From positions 1 through 26,794 of the forward strand of contig CAAECP010000197.1 in the NCBI GenBank assembly GCA_900754385.1: a stretch of DNA of 26,794 nt, written 5' to 3'. The DNA comes from an uncultured Collinsella sp. Its GTDB lineage: Bacteria; Actinomycetota; Coriobacteriia; Coriobacteriales; Coriobacteriaceae. The notes under the pieces are model-generated. The model ran no database searches. It worked only from the letters and a program-made list of their open reading frames with translations, and was not told the origin of the DNA. Positions 8,073-15,255 of the stretch are shown in pieces. Both the position numbers and the translations under genes were made by a program. Position 1 is the first letter of the stretch; each line of letters starts with the position of its first letter.

Positions 8073-8109
8073 AGCCCGCTAGAACGGACAACGTTCTAGC
8101 GGGCTTTTT
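8073..8109 (+). terminator. Strong terminator
   Basis: Perfect 14-bp stem AGCCCGCTAGAACG / CGTTCTAGCGGGCT, loop GACAA, then a T-run ending at 8109. Confidence 0.93.
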
Positions 8110-8142
8110 GCGTTGAGGGCGTGATTGACGGCTTAATTATGA

Positions 8143-8382
8143 CTATTCATCTTTAAGCCCAAAAAGGCTATCGGCTTCATCGTCGGATATATATTCCAGT
8201 ACATCGCCTGGTTGGCAGTCGAGTGCCCGGCATATCGCGTCAAGAGTTGAAAAACGTATGGCAGAAACCTTGCCCGTCTTAATGCGTGACATATTGACCT
8301 GGGAGATGCCCACGCGTTCCGCAAGCTCTTTGGATGAGATCTTGCGTTCGGCGAGCATGCGGTCAAGCCGCAGAATAATCAT
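8143..8382 (-). CDS. XRE/Cro-CI family regulator (small, YozG-like)
   Basis: 79 residues, essentially one helix-turn-helix domain. The pattern MLAERKISSKELAERVG-ISQVNMSRIKTGKVSAIRFSTL (about residues 9-47) is the five-helix Cro/CI fold, with SQVNMSRIK as recognition helix; CRALDCQPGDVLEYI is the typical C-terminal half. Proteins of this length are commonly encoded beside DUF2975 membrane proteins, as here: the membrane gene lies upstream with a 9-base gap, so both are probably one transcript. GGGGA precedes the ATG. A natural target is its own promoter; a GATAC-TT-GTATC palindrome lies at 9056-9067. Confidence 0.88.
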   Translation of the reverse strand: MIILRLDRMLAERKISSKELAERVGISQVNMSRIKTGKVSAIRFSTLDAICRALDCQPGDVLEYISDDEADSLFGLKDE

Positions 8383-8391
8383 GGATTTCCC

Positions 8392-9030
8392 CTAGAGCAA
8401 CTCGTCATCTTGCTTTTGCAGGATATACCCGTAGCGGAAGATGCTGGCAATCAGGCAAATAATCAGGCCTGCAAAGAGCATGGAGGGCTCGAATAACTGG
8501 CCGACGAACGCATCCGTAAAGCTGCCGCCAAATCCTGAGAGTATCATTCCCGTGATTACGGCGCCAAGAAGCCTCACGGCAACGCCGCCGATAAGGAATA
8601 AATGTCCTACTCGACGAAGTGTCTGGTTACATTCAAGGTCAAAGGGCCTGCCTTCCTTTTCAATGTTGAGGAAAAGCCTGCGCACGCTTATCGCGATGGT
8701 AAGCGCGAGGCATGTCATCAAGAGGCTCCCTATGGCAGTGTGACCATCGTGTGCGACGAGCATAAGTGGGGCCTGCGCATCGGTACCGACGATAGCAAGG
8801 CACGGCCCTTCGCCGGCTTGAAGTTCTACGGATTGGAGACACGAGCCTTGGGAGAGGCCAGGCAATATGAGTAGAAGGTCAATCGCAATGACTGCGAGGA
8901 GCCCCAGAGCGAGCGCGGTGGTAATGCAGATCGTGGCCCATTTGCAGATGCGAGCGAGCTTCCTCAGTTTGGCTACCGTCTGTTCGCGGCTGATGGTTTC
9001 ATTCGATATAGATGCGTTTCGATGGACCAT
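8392..9030 (-). CDS. DUF2975-type four-helix membrane protein
   Basis: 212 residues with four predicted membrane segments: about 33-55 (ICITTALALGLLAVIAIDLL), 97-115 (AIGSLLMTCLALTIAISVR), 144-166 (HLFLIGGVAVRLLGAVITGMI) and 181-200 (EPSMLFAGLIICLIASIF). Between helices 2 and 3 lies the family-like motif FLNIEKEGRPFDLECNQTLRRVG, and the protein ends in a charged tail. The arrangement matches DUF2975 proteins, whose function is unknown, and the adjoining XRE gene is the usual companion. A possible model is a membrane modulator of the regulator, but nothing in the sequence proves it. A strong GGAGGGG site is just before the ATG. GC content is visibly lower than that of the core genes to the left, a possible sign of transfer. 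Confidence 0.82.
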   Translation of the reverse strand: MVHRNASISNETISREQTVAKLRKLARICKWATICITTALALGLLAVIAIDLLLILPGLSQGSCLQSVELQAGEGPCLAIVGTDAQAPLMLVAHDGHTAIGSLLMTCLALTIAISVRRLFLNIEKEGRPFDLECNQTLRRVGHLFLIGGVAVRLLGAVITGMILSGFGGSFTDAFVGQLFEPSMLFAGLIICLIASIFRYGYILQKQDDELL

Positions 9031-9055
9031 AACCCCTCCAATCGGCGTTTTGGAT

Positions 9056-9067
9056 GATACTTGTATC
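9056..9067. promoter_or_regulatory. Candidate autoregulatory operator of the XRE/DUF2975 pair
   Basis: Perfect palindrome GATAC-TT-GTATC, 26 bases upstream of the DUF2975 start codon on the minus strand. A TTGTCA box lies further upstream (minus strand), so the palindrome falls near the expected promoter. Confidence 0.4.
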
Positions 9068-9259
9068 TTATCAGAATTAATGACAAACGATAAATAATTA
9101 CGGATACTGAGTATGTAATGATTGAAAACGATTAGCGTGAGCTATTAGCTCATTTTGGATGCCGGAGTTTGGCGCGTGGGGGATAAGGACAAATGCCAAA
9201 ATTTCCTGTGATCGCGCAAGCGCTCCATCGGGTTCCCCTAATTCATATGGGAAAACAGC

Positions 9260-9273
9260 TGCAAACGATTGCA
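9260..9273. promoter_or_regulatory. LacI-family/CRE-type operator candidate
   Basis: TGCAAACGATTGCA fits the LacI/CcpA consensus TGNAANCGNWNNCA at every fixed position and has TGCAA/TTGCA arms. A weaker relative, TGAAAACGATTAGC, is at 9123-9136. No LacI-family gene lies in the window, so the regulator would be encoded elsewhere. Confidence 0.5.
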
Positions 9274-9279
9274 AGTAAC

Positions 9280-9309
9280 CGGTGAACGGTCGAAAACTAC
9301 CGTTCACCG
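9280..9309. promoter_or_regulatory. Inverted pair of CGGTGAACGGT motifs
   Basis: CGGTGAACGGT (9280-9290) and its exact reverse complement (9299-9309) are 8 bases apart. The same 11-mer forms another inverted pair before the second PTS (25097 and 25173). It is about 440 bases upstream of the PTS EIIA gene. Two ACTGGTT/ACTGGTA direct repeats follow at 9321-9337. Confidence 0.55.
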
Positions 9310-9459
9310 ATAATCTCAAAACTGGTTCTAACTGGTATTAAGTCAAAAAGACCAATTCACATATCTTCACAATGACCTGCAATTTTTCTACACGCTATTT
9401 TTAGCCGCCCTACGTTGTTTAGACACAGGAAAAGATCAGATTTTTTGCCAAAGCATTTC

Positions 9460-9470
9460 GAAACGGTTTC
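9460..9470. promoter_or_regulatory. GAAAC-G-GTTTC palindrome
   Basis: Odd-centred perfect inverted repeat of five bases per arm within the gene-free PTS control region. It resembles LacI-type operators only loosely. Confidence 0.3.
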
Positions 9471-9497
9471 AAAACCGCAGGTAGAAGTGTTAACGAC

Positions 9498-9529
9498 CGG
9501 TAAACGGTCGATTTATCACCGTGAGCGGT
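9498..9529. promoter_or_regulatory. Two variant CGGTRAACGGT-like sites in direct orientation
   Basis: CGGTAAACGGT (9498-9508, one mismatch to the 9280 motif) and CCGTGAGCGGT (9519-9529, two mismatches) are spaced 21 bases start to start, two helical turns. They lie about 50-80 bases upstream of the candidate -10 box at 9581. Confidence 0.45.
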
Positions 9530-9577
9530 GCAAAAACGTTTTACCGTATGAATCAACGAAAGCGACCTCTTCTGGGG

Positions 9578-9586
9578 TGATATAGT
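9578..9586 (+). promoter_or_regulatory. Extended -10 promoter of the GalNAc-type PTS operon
   Basis: TGATATAGT fits the extended -10 pattern TG-N-TATAGT. No good -35 box is present, consistent with dependence on the TG extension or on an activator. A start near 9593 would leave a leader of about 140 nt. The rest of 9031-9732 holds no convincing gene, only the operator-like sites listed separately. Confidence 0.5.
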
Positions 9587-9603
9587 GACAACAACACGTC
9601 ACG

Positions 9604-9632
9604 TGGTTACTACCAGTTTAGAAACCACTGGT
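9604..9632. promoter_or_regulatory. GntR/HutC-type operator of the PTS operon
   Basis: TGGTTACTACCAG (9604-9616) is a TGGT-N4-ACCA dyad of the kind bound by HutC-subfamily GntR proteins. A second ACCACTGGT half-site lies at 9624-9632. The first 13 bases recur exactly at 13897-13909 before agaS. It falls just downstream of the likely transcription start, as expected of a repressor site. The best candidate regulator is the GntR protein at 13125. Confidence 0.65.
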
Positions 9633-9732
9633 CTTCAAAGAACGCTTTCTAAGAAGCTTTAAGGGCGAGCGCCCGCTGGCTTCCGAAAATCATCGGACTC
9701 AGATCGTACACACCTTCGGAAGGGAAATTTGA

Positions 9733-10176
9733 ATGGTTGGCTTTATTCTTACCGGTCATGGACAGTTCGCACCCGGTCTTGCAAGCGCTATCGCTATGGT
9801 TGCCGGCGACCAGCCTGCTTTTACCGTCGTTCCTTTTGAGGGCGACCAGGCCGCATCCTACGGTGAGGATCTCCGCGCCGCTATTACCGCCATGCGCGAG
9901 GAGTGCGATGGCGTGCTTGTCTTTACCGACCTGCTTGGCGGCACCCCGTTCAACCAGTCGATGATGATTGCCCAGGATGTCGACAACGTCGAGGTTCTGA
10001 CTGGCACCAACCTTCCCATGGTTATTGAGCTTCTGTTCCTCCGCGGCAATGCCACGCTCGCCGAGCTTGGCGAGCAGGCCGTGACCGTTGGCCAGACGGG
10101 CGTCACCGCCCAGACGGTCGCATCCGTTGCCGGCTCCGAGGAAGAGGATATCTTCGGCGACGAGGACGGCATTTAA
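9733..10176 (+). CDS. agaF: PTS EIIA component, mannose/GalNAc family
   Basis: 147 residues, the size of the mannose-family EIIA domain. It begins GFILTGHGQFAPGL, where His9 is the residue phosphorylated by HPr; the other family motifs DGVLVFTDLLGGTPFNQS and LTGTNLPMVIELL are intact. It receives phosphate from HPr in the cytoplasm and passes it to the EIIB protein encoded two genes downstream. First gene of an operon with yajC-like, EIIB, EIIC and EIID genes. GGAAGGG is 8 bases before the ATG. Linkage to agaS and a 6-phosphate deacetylase suggests N-acetylgalactosamine or galactosamine as substrate rather than mannose; the symbol is given on that inference. Confidence 0.88.
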   Translation: MVGFILTGHGQFAPGLASAIAMVAGDQPAFTVVPFEGDQAASYGEDLRAAITAMREECDGVLVFTDLLGGTPFNQSMMIAQDVDNVEVLTGTNLPMVIELLFLRGNATLAELGEQAVTVGQTGVTAQTVASVAGSEEEDIFGDEDGI

Positions 10177-10457
10177 TGGCCGATTTCGGAGCCAACGTCC
10201 TGAGCTCCTCGGTCGCCCTTTTAGGCCTGCTTGTCATCATGGGCTTGATTTACACCATCTGGTCGCAAATCAACATGAAGAAGAAGCAGAAGTACTTCAA
10301 GGAGCTGCACACCGAGCTCAAGCCGGGTCAGGAGGTTCTTTTCGCCGGCGGTATCTACGGAACCGTCAAAGGCTTCGAAGGCGAGAAGGTCCAGATCAAA
10401 GTCCGATCCGGAGCCGTCGTAGATGTTTCGCGTTACGCGATTCAGGAGATCAAGTAA
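10176..10457 (+). CDS. YajC-like membrane protein inside the PTS operon
   Basis: 93 residues. A single membrane helix (about residues 11-29, VALLGLLVIMGLIYTIW) is followed by a basic NMKKKQKYFKEL stretch and a small beta-rich domain: LKPGQEVLFAGGIYGTVKGFEGEKVQIKVRSGAVVDVSRYAIQEI. This is the standard YajC layout, including the GGIYGTV turn and the closing ISRxAI-like motif. YajC proteins are accessory to SecDF/YidC in protein export, yet no sec gene is near. The start codon shares a base with the EIIA stop (TAATG), so the two are translationally coupled and clearly belong to the PTS operon. It may be a PTS-specific paralogue helping to insert EIIC/EIID; this is inference. Confidence 0.82.
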   Translation: MADFGANVLSSSVALLGLLVIMGLIYTIWSQINMKKKQKYFKELHTELKPGQEVLFAGGIYGTVKGFEGEKVQIKVRSGAVVDVSRYAIQEIK

Positions 10458-10493
10458 CTGTCGTCAGCAAATATCGAAAGGAAGCTGATCAAC

Positions 10494-10976
10494 ATGGCAG
10501 AACCCAACATTCTTCTTACCCGCATCGATAACCGACTGGTTCATGGTCAGGTTGCCACCCAGTGGAACTCCACTCTGGGCTCCAACCTCATCCTCGTCGC
10601 CAACGACGACGTGGCGTCCAACACCATGCGCCAGAACCTCATGAAGATGGCCGCTCCCGCCGGCGTCGCTACGCGTTTCTTCTCCCTGCAGAAGACCATC
10701 GACGTCATTGGCAAGGCGAGCCCGCGCCAGAAGATCTTCATCGTGGCCGAAACACCGGAAGACGTGCTTACGCTCGTCAAGGGCGGTGTGCCTATAAAGA
10801 AGGTAAACATCGGCAACATGCACATGTCGGAAGGAAAGCGCCAAGTCGCCACCTCCGTCGCAGTTAACGACGAGGATGTCGCTGCGTTTAAAGAGCTGCA
10901 GGAATTGGGGGTGGAGTTGGAGATCAGGCGCGTTCCGAGCACGCCTGTTGAGGACACGAGCAAGCTCTTCTCGTAA
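10494..10976 (+). CDS. agaV: PTS EIIB component, mannose/GalNAc family
   Basis: 160 residues, complete. The phosphorylation site is His17 in TRIDNRLVHGQVATQW, the family signature. Further conserved blocks are LVANDDVASNTMRQNLMKMA, PAGVATRFFSLQKTIDVI and LVKGGVPIKKVNIGNMH. It takes phosphate from EIIA and transfers it to the sugar moving through EIIC/EIID at the inner face of the membrane. AAAGGAAG precedes the ATG. A 90-base gap with a 6-bp hairpin (GTCAGG 10994-10999 / CCTGAC 11008-11013) separates it from EIIC. A divergent paralogue with Tyr instead of His17 is encoded at 20281. Confidence 0.88.
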   Translation: MAEPNILLTRIDNRLVHGQVATQWNSTLGSNLILVANDDVASNTMRQNLMKMAAPAGVATRFFSLQKTIDVIGKASPRQKIFIVAETPEDVLTLVKGGVPIKKVNIGNMHMSEGKRQVATSVAVNDEDVAAFKELQELGVELEIRRVPSTPVEDTSKLFS

Positions 10977-11066
10977 TCCTCGTGATCCGCGTTGTCAGGA
11001 GTGAAACCCTGACGTTCTGTACGTGATATCCAAAGTGCGTACATACATTTTGAAAGGAGGAGCAAG

Positions 11067-11867
11067 ATGGAATACTCGATCATCCAGATCGCTCTGGTCT
11101 TCGTTGTCACGTTCATCGCGGCAATCGACCAGTTTGACTTCCTCGAGTCTCTCTATCAGCCCATCGTCACCGGCGCCGTCATCGGTCTTATCCTTGGCGA
11201 CCTCAACACCGGTCTTCTCGTGGGTGGTACCTATCAGCTCATGACGATCGGCAACATGCCGATCGGAGGCGCTCAGCCGCCTAACGCCGTCATCGGCGGC
11301 ATCATGGCAGCCATTCTCGCTATCGCCACGGGCCTCGAGCCCAACGCGGCAGTCGGCCTCGCCATTCCGTTCGCTCTGCTTGGCCAGCTTGGCGTTACCC
11401 TGGTCTTCACGCTTATGTCCCCGCTTATGTCCACGGCCGATAACATGGCTCACAACGCGGACACCAAGGGCATCGAGCGCCTGAACTACTTCGCCATGGC
11501 TCTGCTCGGCCTGATCTTCGCTGTCGTCGTCACCCTGTTCTTCATCGCTGGCGCTACCATCGGTCAGACCATCGCTTCTGCCATCCCGACGTGGCTGCAG
11601 ACCGGTCTGTCCGCTGCAGGCGGCATGATGCGCTTCGTCGGCTTCGCCGTCCTGCTCAAGGTTATGATGAACCGCGATATGTGGGGCTTCTTCCTCATGG
11701 GCTTCGGCCTCGCGCTCATCACCGTTGCCAACGATTCGCTGGCAACCCCTGCTCTGCTCATCCTCGCTCTCATCGGCTTCGGCATCGCTTTCTGGGACTT
11801 CCAGCAGCAGACCGAGCTGAAGGGTGCAGCTGTTTCTGACGGAGGTGACTTCGAAGATGGCATCTAA
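11067..11867 (+). CDS. agaW: PTS EIIC component, mannose/GalNAc family
   Basis: 266 residues, an integral membrane permease subunit with about eight hydrophobic stretches. The EII-Sor motif region is intact: FDFLESLYQPIVTGAVIGLILGD followed by LLVGGTYQLMTIGNMPIGGAQPPNAVIGGI, which forms part of the sugar path. With EIID it makes the membrane channel. A perfect AAAGGAGG precedes ATG 11067. Its last 11 bases overlap the EIID start, so the two membrane subunits are translationally coupled and probably made in equal amounts. Confidence 0.9.
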   Translation: MEYSIIQIALVFVVTFIAAIDQFDFLESLYQPIVTGAVIGLILGDLNTGLLVGGTYQLMTIGNMPIGGAQPPNAVIGGIMAAILAIATGLEPNAAVGLAIPFALLGQLGVTLVFTLMSPLMSTADNMAHNADTKGIERLNYFAMALLGLIFAVVVTLFFIAGATIGQTIASAIPTWLQTGLSAAGGMMRFVGFAVLLKVMMNRDMWGFFLMGFGLALITVANDSLATPALLILALIGFGIAFWDFQQQTELKGAAVSDGGDFEDGI

Positions 11868-12939
11868 TGAGTATGTGATCCCGGAGCACTACGAGGATCT
11901 CACTCCTGCTCCGCAGCTCGACCAGAAGACCCTCAACAAGATGGCTTGGCGCTCCTGCTTCCTGCAGGCCTCGTTCAACTACGAGCGTATGCAGGCCGCT
12001 GGCTGGCTCTACTCCATCATCCCCGGTCTGGAGAAGATCCACACCAACAAGAACGACCTCGCGGCTTCCATGAGCCACAACCTGGAGTTCTTCAACACCC
12101 ACCCGTTCCTCGTCACCTTTGTTATGGGCATCGTGCTTTCGCTCGAGCAGAACAAGGTTGACATCCCCACGATCCGCGCCGTCCGCGTCGCCGCAATGGG
12201 CCCGCTCGGTGGTATCGGTGACGCCCTGTTCTGGCTGACGCTCGTGCCTATCACGGCCGGCATCACCTCCAACATGGCCATCAACGGCAACGCCGCTGCA
12301 CCGATCATCTTCCTGGTGATCTTCAACGTCGTCCAGTTCGCTCTGCGCTTCTGGCTCATGAACTGGTCCTACAAGCTTGGCACCAGCGCTATTGACGCTC
12401 TGACCGCCAACATGCAGGCCTTCACGCGTGCCGCTTCCATCATGGGCGTCTTCGTCGTCGGTTGCCTGGTCGTCACCATGGGTGGCACCCAGATCAACCT
12501 CCAGATCCCCAACGGCACCACCCGTGGCCTTGCCCCTACTACCGTGATCGTCTCCGAGAAGGAGGCCGAGAACTTCACCGGTATGGAGGGCATCGATACC
12601 GAGACCGCTGAGGCCGGTACCATCGCCATGACCGATGAGGACGGCAACGCCCTCACCGCCACCGATGCCGACGGCAACGAGGCCAAGTGCGGCGTCGCCG
12701 ATCTGGGCAACGGCATGGAGTCCGTGACCTACGCTACCGTTACCGAGGATCCGGTCAACTTCTCTGTTGCCGACACCCTCAACACCATCGTCCCGAAGCT
12801 CGTCCCGCTTATGCTTACGCTGCTGCTTTACTACATGTTCGCTAAGCACAGCTGGACCCCGACCAAGGGCATTCTCCTGCTCTTCGTCCTTGGCATCCTG
12901 GGTGCTGGCCCGCTTGGTCTCTGGCCGAGCATCTGGTAA
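11857..12939 (+). CDS. agaE: PTS EIID component with an extra hydrophilic insertion
   Basis: 360 residues; family members usually have about 270-300. The N-terminal region is typical (LNKMAWRSCFLQASFNYERMQAAGWLYSIIPGL, then VAAMGPLGGIGDALFW and the membrane helix around 195-208), and the C-terminus is typical too (TIVPKLVPLMLTLLLYYM, then GILLLFVLGILGAGPLGLW). Between them, at about residues 222-300, lies an acidic, Thr/Asp/Gly-rich segment with no hydrophobic stretch, longer than the usual linker by an estimated 50 residues. ATG 11857 is chosen because GGAGGTGA lies 8 bases upstream. Last gene of the PTS operon. Confidence 0.88.
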   Translation: MASNEYVIPEHYEDLTPAPQLDQKTLNKMAWRSCFLQASFNYERMQAAGWLYSIIPGLEKIHTNKNDLAASMSHNLEFFNTHPFLVTFVMGIVLSLEQNKVDIPTIRAVRVAAMGPLGGIGDALFWLTLVPITAGITSNMAINGNAAAPIIFLVIFNVVQFALRFWLMNWSYKLGTSAIDALTANMQAFTRAASIMGVFVVGCLVVTMGGTQINLQIPNGTTRGLAPTTVIVSEKEAENFTGMEGIDTETAEAGTIAMTDEDGNALTATDADGNEAKCGVADLGNGMESVTYATVTEDPVNFSVADTLNTIVPKLVPLMLTLLLYYMFAKHSWTPTKGILLLFVLGILGAGPLGLWPSIW

Positions 12940-12952
12940 GGCTCTAGCTTGA

Positions 12953-12981
12953 GGGGTGTGTCCCTACGCGGCTCACACCCC
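12953..12981 (+). other. Hairpin between EIID and the operon terminator
   Basis: GGGGTGTG (12953-12960) pairs perfectly with CACACCCC (12974-12981) across a 13-nt loop. It might stabilise the 3' end of the PTS transcript; no T-tract follows it. Confidence 0.35.
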
Positions 12982-13005
12982 GACCCCTTAAGCCATGTGT
13001 ATGTT

Positions 13006-13045
13006 AAAAGCCGCGTGCTCGAAAGAGCGCGCGGCTTTTGTTTTC
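13006..13045 (+). terminator. Terminator of the PTS operon
   Basis: 15-bp stem AAAAGCCGCGTGCTC / GAGCGCGCGGCTTTT with one mismatch, GAAA tetraloop, then TTTTGTTTTC. Confidence 0.92.
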
Positions 13046-13124
13046 TTAATGATTCGGGTGTGGCAGACAGATAATGCATAACACCCTAGGTGGTTAGCCG
13101 AATTCGAGCAAAAGGGAGGATAGG

Positions 13125-13856
13125 ATGGCGATCGGAGCGCGTAAGCAACCGCTGTACGATCAGCTGGTCGATATTCTGACCGAAAAGATTGACCATGAAT
13201 ATCGCGCCGGTGACATGATTCCTTCCGAGCGCGAACTTTCGGAGCGCTATGGTCTCTCGCGCACTACGGTACGCCTGGCTCTGCAGGAACTGGAGCGTTT
13301 AGGACTGGTGGTTCGGCAGCACGGTCGCGGTACCTTTGTGACCGACCGTTCGGCAAAAGCAACCAATCTTATGCAGTCCTACAGCTTTACCGAGCAGATG
13401 CGCGCGATGGGTCGAGAACCCGAGACCACGATTCTCGAGTTTTGCGAGATGGAGGCCGATAAGAATCTGGCCGAGCATATGGGATTGCGCATCGGTGATC
13501 GCATTTTTAAGCTCAAGCGCCTTCGTTCTGCCGACAACATGCCCATGATGGTCGAACGCAGCTATCTACCGGTTCGTCAATTTCTGTCCCTAAAGCGACC
13601 GCTGCTGGAGCGTAAGCCGCTTTACGATGTGATTGAGCAGGACTTTCAGCAAAAGATTCGCGTGGCCGAAGAGGAGTTCTATGCAAGCATAGCCCGTCCC
13701 ACCGATGCCCACCTTTTGGGAATTGTCGAGGGCTCGCCTGTGCTCGATTTGGTCAGGACTACGTATAACGAGTCAAACGAGGTAGTGGAGTACACACTCT
13801 CGGTTGCTCGTGCCGATCAGTTTAAATACAAGGTTTACCACCAGCGCAGTAACTAG
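13125..13856 (+). CDS. GntR-family regulator, HutC/UTRA subfamily (likely GalNAc-locus repressor)
   Basis: 243 residues. The winged helix at 8-75 is typical: LYDQLVDILTEKI, then [44 protein letters not shown]. The UTRA effector domain (about 90-238) starts with LMQSYSFTEQMRAMGREPETTIL and includes FKLKRLRSADNMPMMVERSYLP. HutC-subfamily relatives such as NagR/YvoA and DasR bind phosphorylated amino sugars and recognise TGGT-N4-ACCA type dyads. Exactly such a dyad lies before both the PTS operon (9604) and agaS (13897), so the protein probably represses these genes until GalNAc-6-P or GalN-6-P accumulates (inference). It lies between the two units it would control. GGGAGG precedes the ATG. Confidence 0.88.
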   Translation: MAIGARKQPLYDQLVDILTEKIDHEYRAGDMIPSERELSERYGLSRTTVRLALQELERLGLVVRQHGRGTFVTDRSAKATNLMQSYSFTEQMRAMGREPETTILEFCEMEADKNLAEHMGLRIGDRIFKLKRLRSADNMPMMVERSYLPVRQFLSLKRPLLERKPLYDVIEQDFQQKIRVAEEEFYASIARPTDAHLLGIVEGSPVLDLVRTTYNESNEVVEYTLSVARADQFKYKVYHQRSN

Positions 13857-13896
13857 TGCTCGCATCGTTTCCATATGGTGATTCTTTGCATTTAAC

Positions 13897-13931
13897 TGGT
13901 TACTACCAGATAACCAACCGAAGTGTATAAT
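13897..13931 (+). promoter_or_regulatory. agaS promoter with GntR-type operator
   Basis: TGGTTACTACCAG (13897-13909) is identical to the dyad at 9604. It covers the -35 position of a perfect TATAAT (13926-13931); no recognisable -35 box is left. Repression by blocking polymerase is the simplest reading. Confidence 0.65.
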
Positions 13932-13970
13932 TGCACGTCAGAGGATTACTTCTAGAGAGAGGTATTAAAA

Positions 13971-15137
13971 ATGTTCGAGAAGAGTGTCGAGGAGCTCACC
14001 GAGCTCGGCGCCCAGATCACCACGGCCGAGATTGCTCAGCAGCCCGAGCTTTGGCGTGATACGCTCAACATCTATCGCGAGAACAAGGAGGCCATCGAGG
14101 CCTTCCTGGCCGAGGCTCGCGCTATGGGTGAGGGTCGTCTGTCCGTTGTCTTCACCGGTGCCGGTACGTCCGACTACGTTGGCGATACCTGCGCCCCGTA
14201 CCTGCGTCACGCTGGCAACACTGATCTCTACGACTTTAAGCCCATCGCCACGACCGACATCGTGAGCGCCCCGCGCGACTTCCTGCGCGCCGAGGATCCC
14301 ACGCTCGTGGTTTCCTTTGCCCGCTCTGGCAACAGCCCCGAGAGCCTTGCCGCCGTTGCCGTTGCCAAGGAGCTCGTCCACAACGTCAAGTTCCTCAACA
14401 TCACCTGCGCTCCCGAGGGCAAGCTCGCCGTCGAGTCCGCCGATGATCCCAATGCGCTGACGCTGCTCATCCCGCGCGCCAACGACAAGGGCTTCGCCAT
14501 GACCGGTTCCTACACCTGCATGACCCTGCTCTCCACCCTTATTTTCGACACTGCCTCTGACGAGCAGAAGGCCGAGTGGGTCGAGACCATCGCCAAGATG
14601 GGCGAGGAGGTCATCTCCCGTGAGCCCGAGATCGCCGATTACCTGGCTGGCGACTTCAACCGCGTGACCTACTTGGGTTCTGGCTCCTTCGGTGGCCTTG
14701 CTCAGGAGAGCCAGCTCAAGATTCTCGAGCTCGCTCACGGTCTGGTCGCTACTTCCTACGACACCTCCATGGGCTATCGTCACGGACCTAAGTCCTTCGT
14801 CGACGATAAGACGCTCGTCTTCGTGTTCGTCAACAACGACGCCTACACCCGTCAGTACGACATCGACATCCTCAACGAGATCGGTGGCGACAAGATTGCT
14901 CAGCACACCGTTGCCGTTCAGCAGGATGGCGCTACCGTCTACGAGGGCGAGTCCTTCACCTTTAAGGGCTACGAGGCGCTTCCCGAGGGCTACCTTGCCC
15001 TGCCGTTCGTGATGTTTGCCCAGGCTATCAGCCTGCTCAACTCCGTGCGCGTGGGCAACACGCCCGATACGCCGAGCCCCACCGGCACGGTCAACCGCGT
15101 GGTCAAGGGTGTGACGATTCACCCCTTCACCGCTTAA
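13971..15137 (+). CDS. agaS: AgaS: galactosamine-6-phosphate deaminase/isomerase (SIS protein)
   Basis: 388 residues, the usual AgaS length. Two SIS domains are visible. The first has VVFTGAGTSDYVGD (59-72) and VVSFARSGNSPES (113-125). The second has YLGSGSFGGLAQESQLKILEL and the segment TSYDTSMGYRHGPKSFVDD near residues 260-280. The E. coli homologue converts galactosamine-6-phosphate to tagatose-6-phosphate plus ammonia in the cytoplasm, the step between the deacetylase and the kinase encoded downstream. Older records call the family tagatose-6-phosphate ketose/aldose isomerase. GAGAGG lies upstream of the ATG. It has its own promoter/operator and terminator. Confidence 0.92.
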   Translation: MFEKSVEELTELGAQITTAEIAQQPELWRDTLNIYRENKEAIEAFLAEARAMGEGRLSVVFTGAGTSDYVGDTCAPYLRHAGNTDLYDFKPIATTDIVSAPRDFLRAEDPTLVVSFARSGNSPESLAAVAVAKELVHNVKFLNITCAPEGKLAVESADDPNALTLLIPRANDKGFAMTGSYTCMTLLSTLIFDTASDEQKAEWVETIAKMGEEVISREPEIADYLAGDFNRVTYLGSGSFGGLAQESQLKILELAHGLVATSYDTSMGYRHGPKSFVDDKTLVFVFVNNDAYTRQYDIDILNEIGGDKIAQHTVAVQQDGATVYEGESFTFKGYEALPEGYLALPFVMFAQAISLLNSVRVGNTPDTPSPTGTVNRVVKGVTIHPFTA

Positions 15138-15155
15138 TCGCGTCCCCCTGTAAGG

Positions 15156-15197
15156 GCGCCCGTCCGCTCATAACGGCGGGCGGGCGCTTTTTGTTTT
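15156..15197 (+). terminator. Terminator of agaS
   Basis: 12-bp stem GCGCCCGTCCGC / GCGGGCGGGCGC containing one U-G pair, loop of 8 nt, followed by TTTTTGTTTTT. Confidence 0.92.
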
Positions 15198-15255
15198 TAC
15201 ATGGACCGGGTATAAGCATTACCACAGTCAACTGCTTTAGAAGCAAGGAGTGCAT

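Noticed and set aside
9280..9309. CRP-type site (TGTGA-N6-TCACA) at the GTGA/TCAC pair
   Set aside because: The GTGA and TCAC elements are spaced far wider than a CRP dyad; the conserved unit is the 11-mer CGGTGAACGGT itself.
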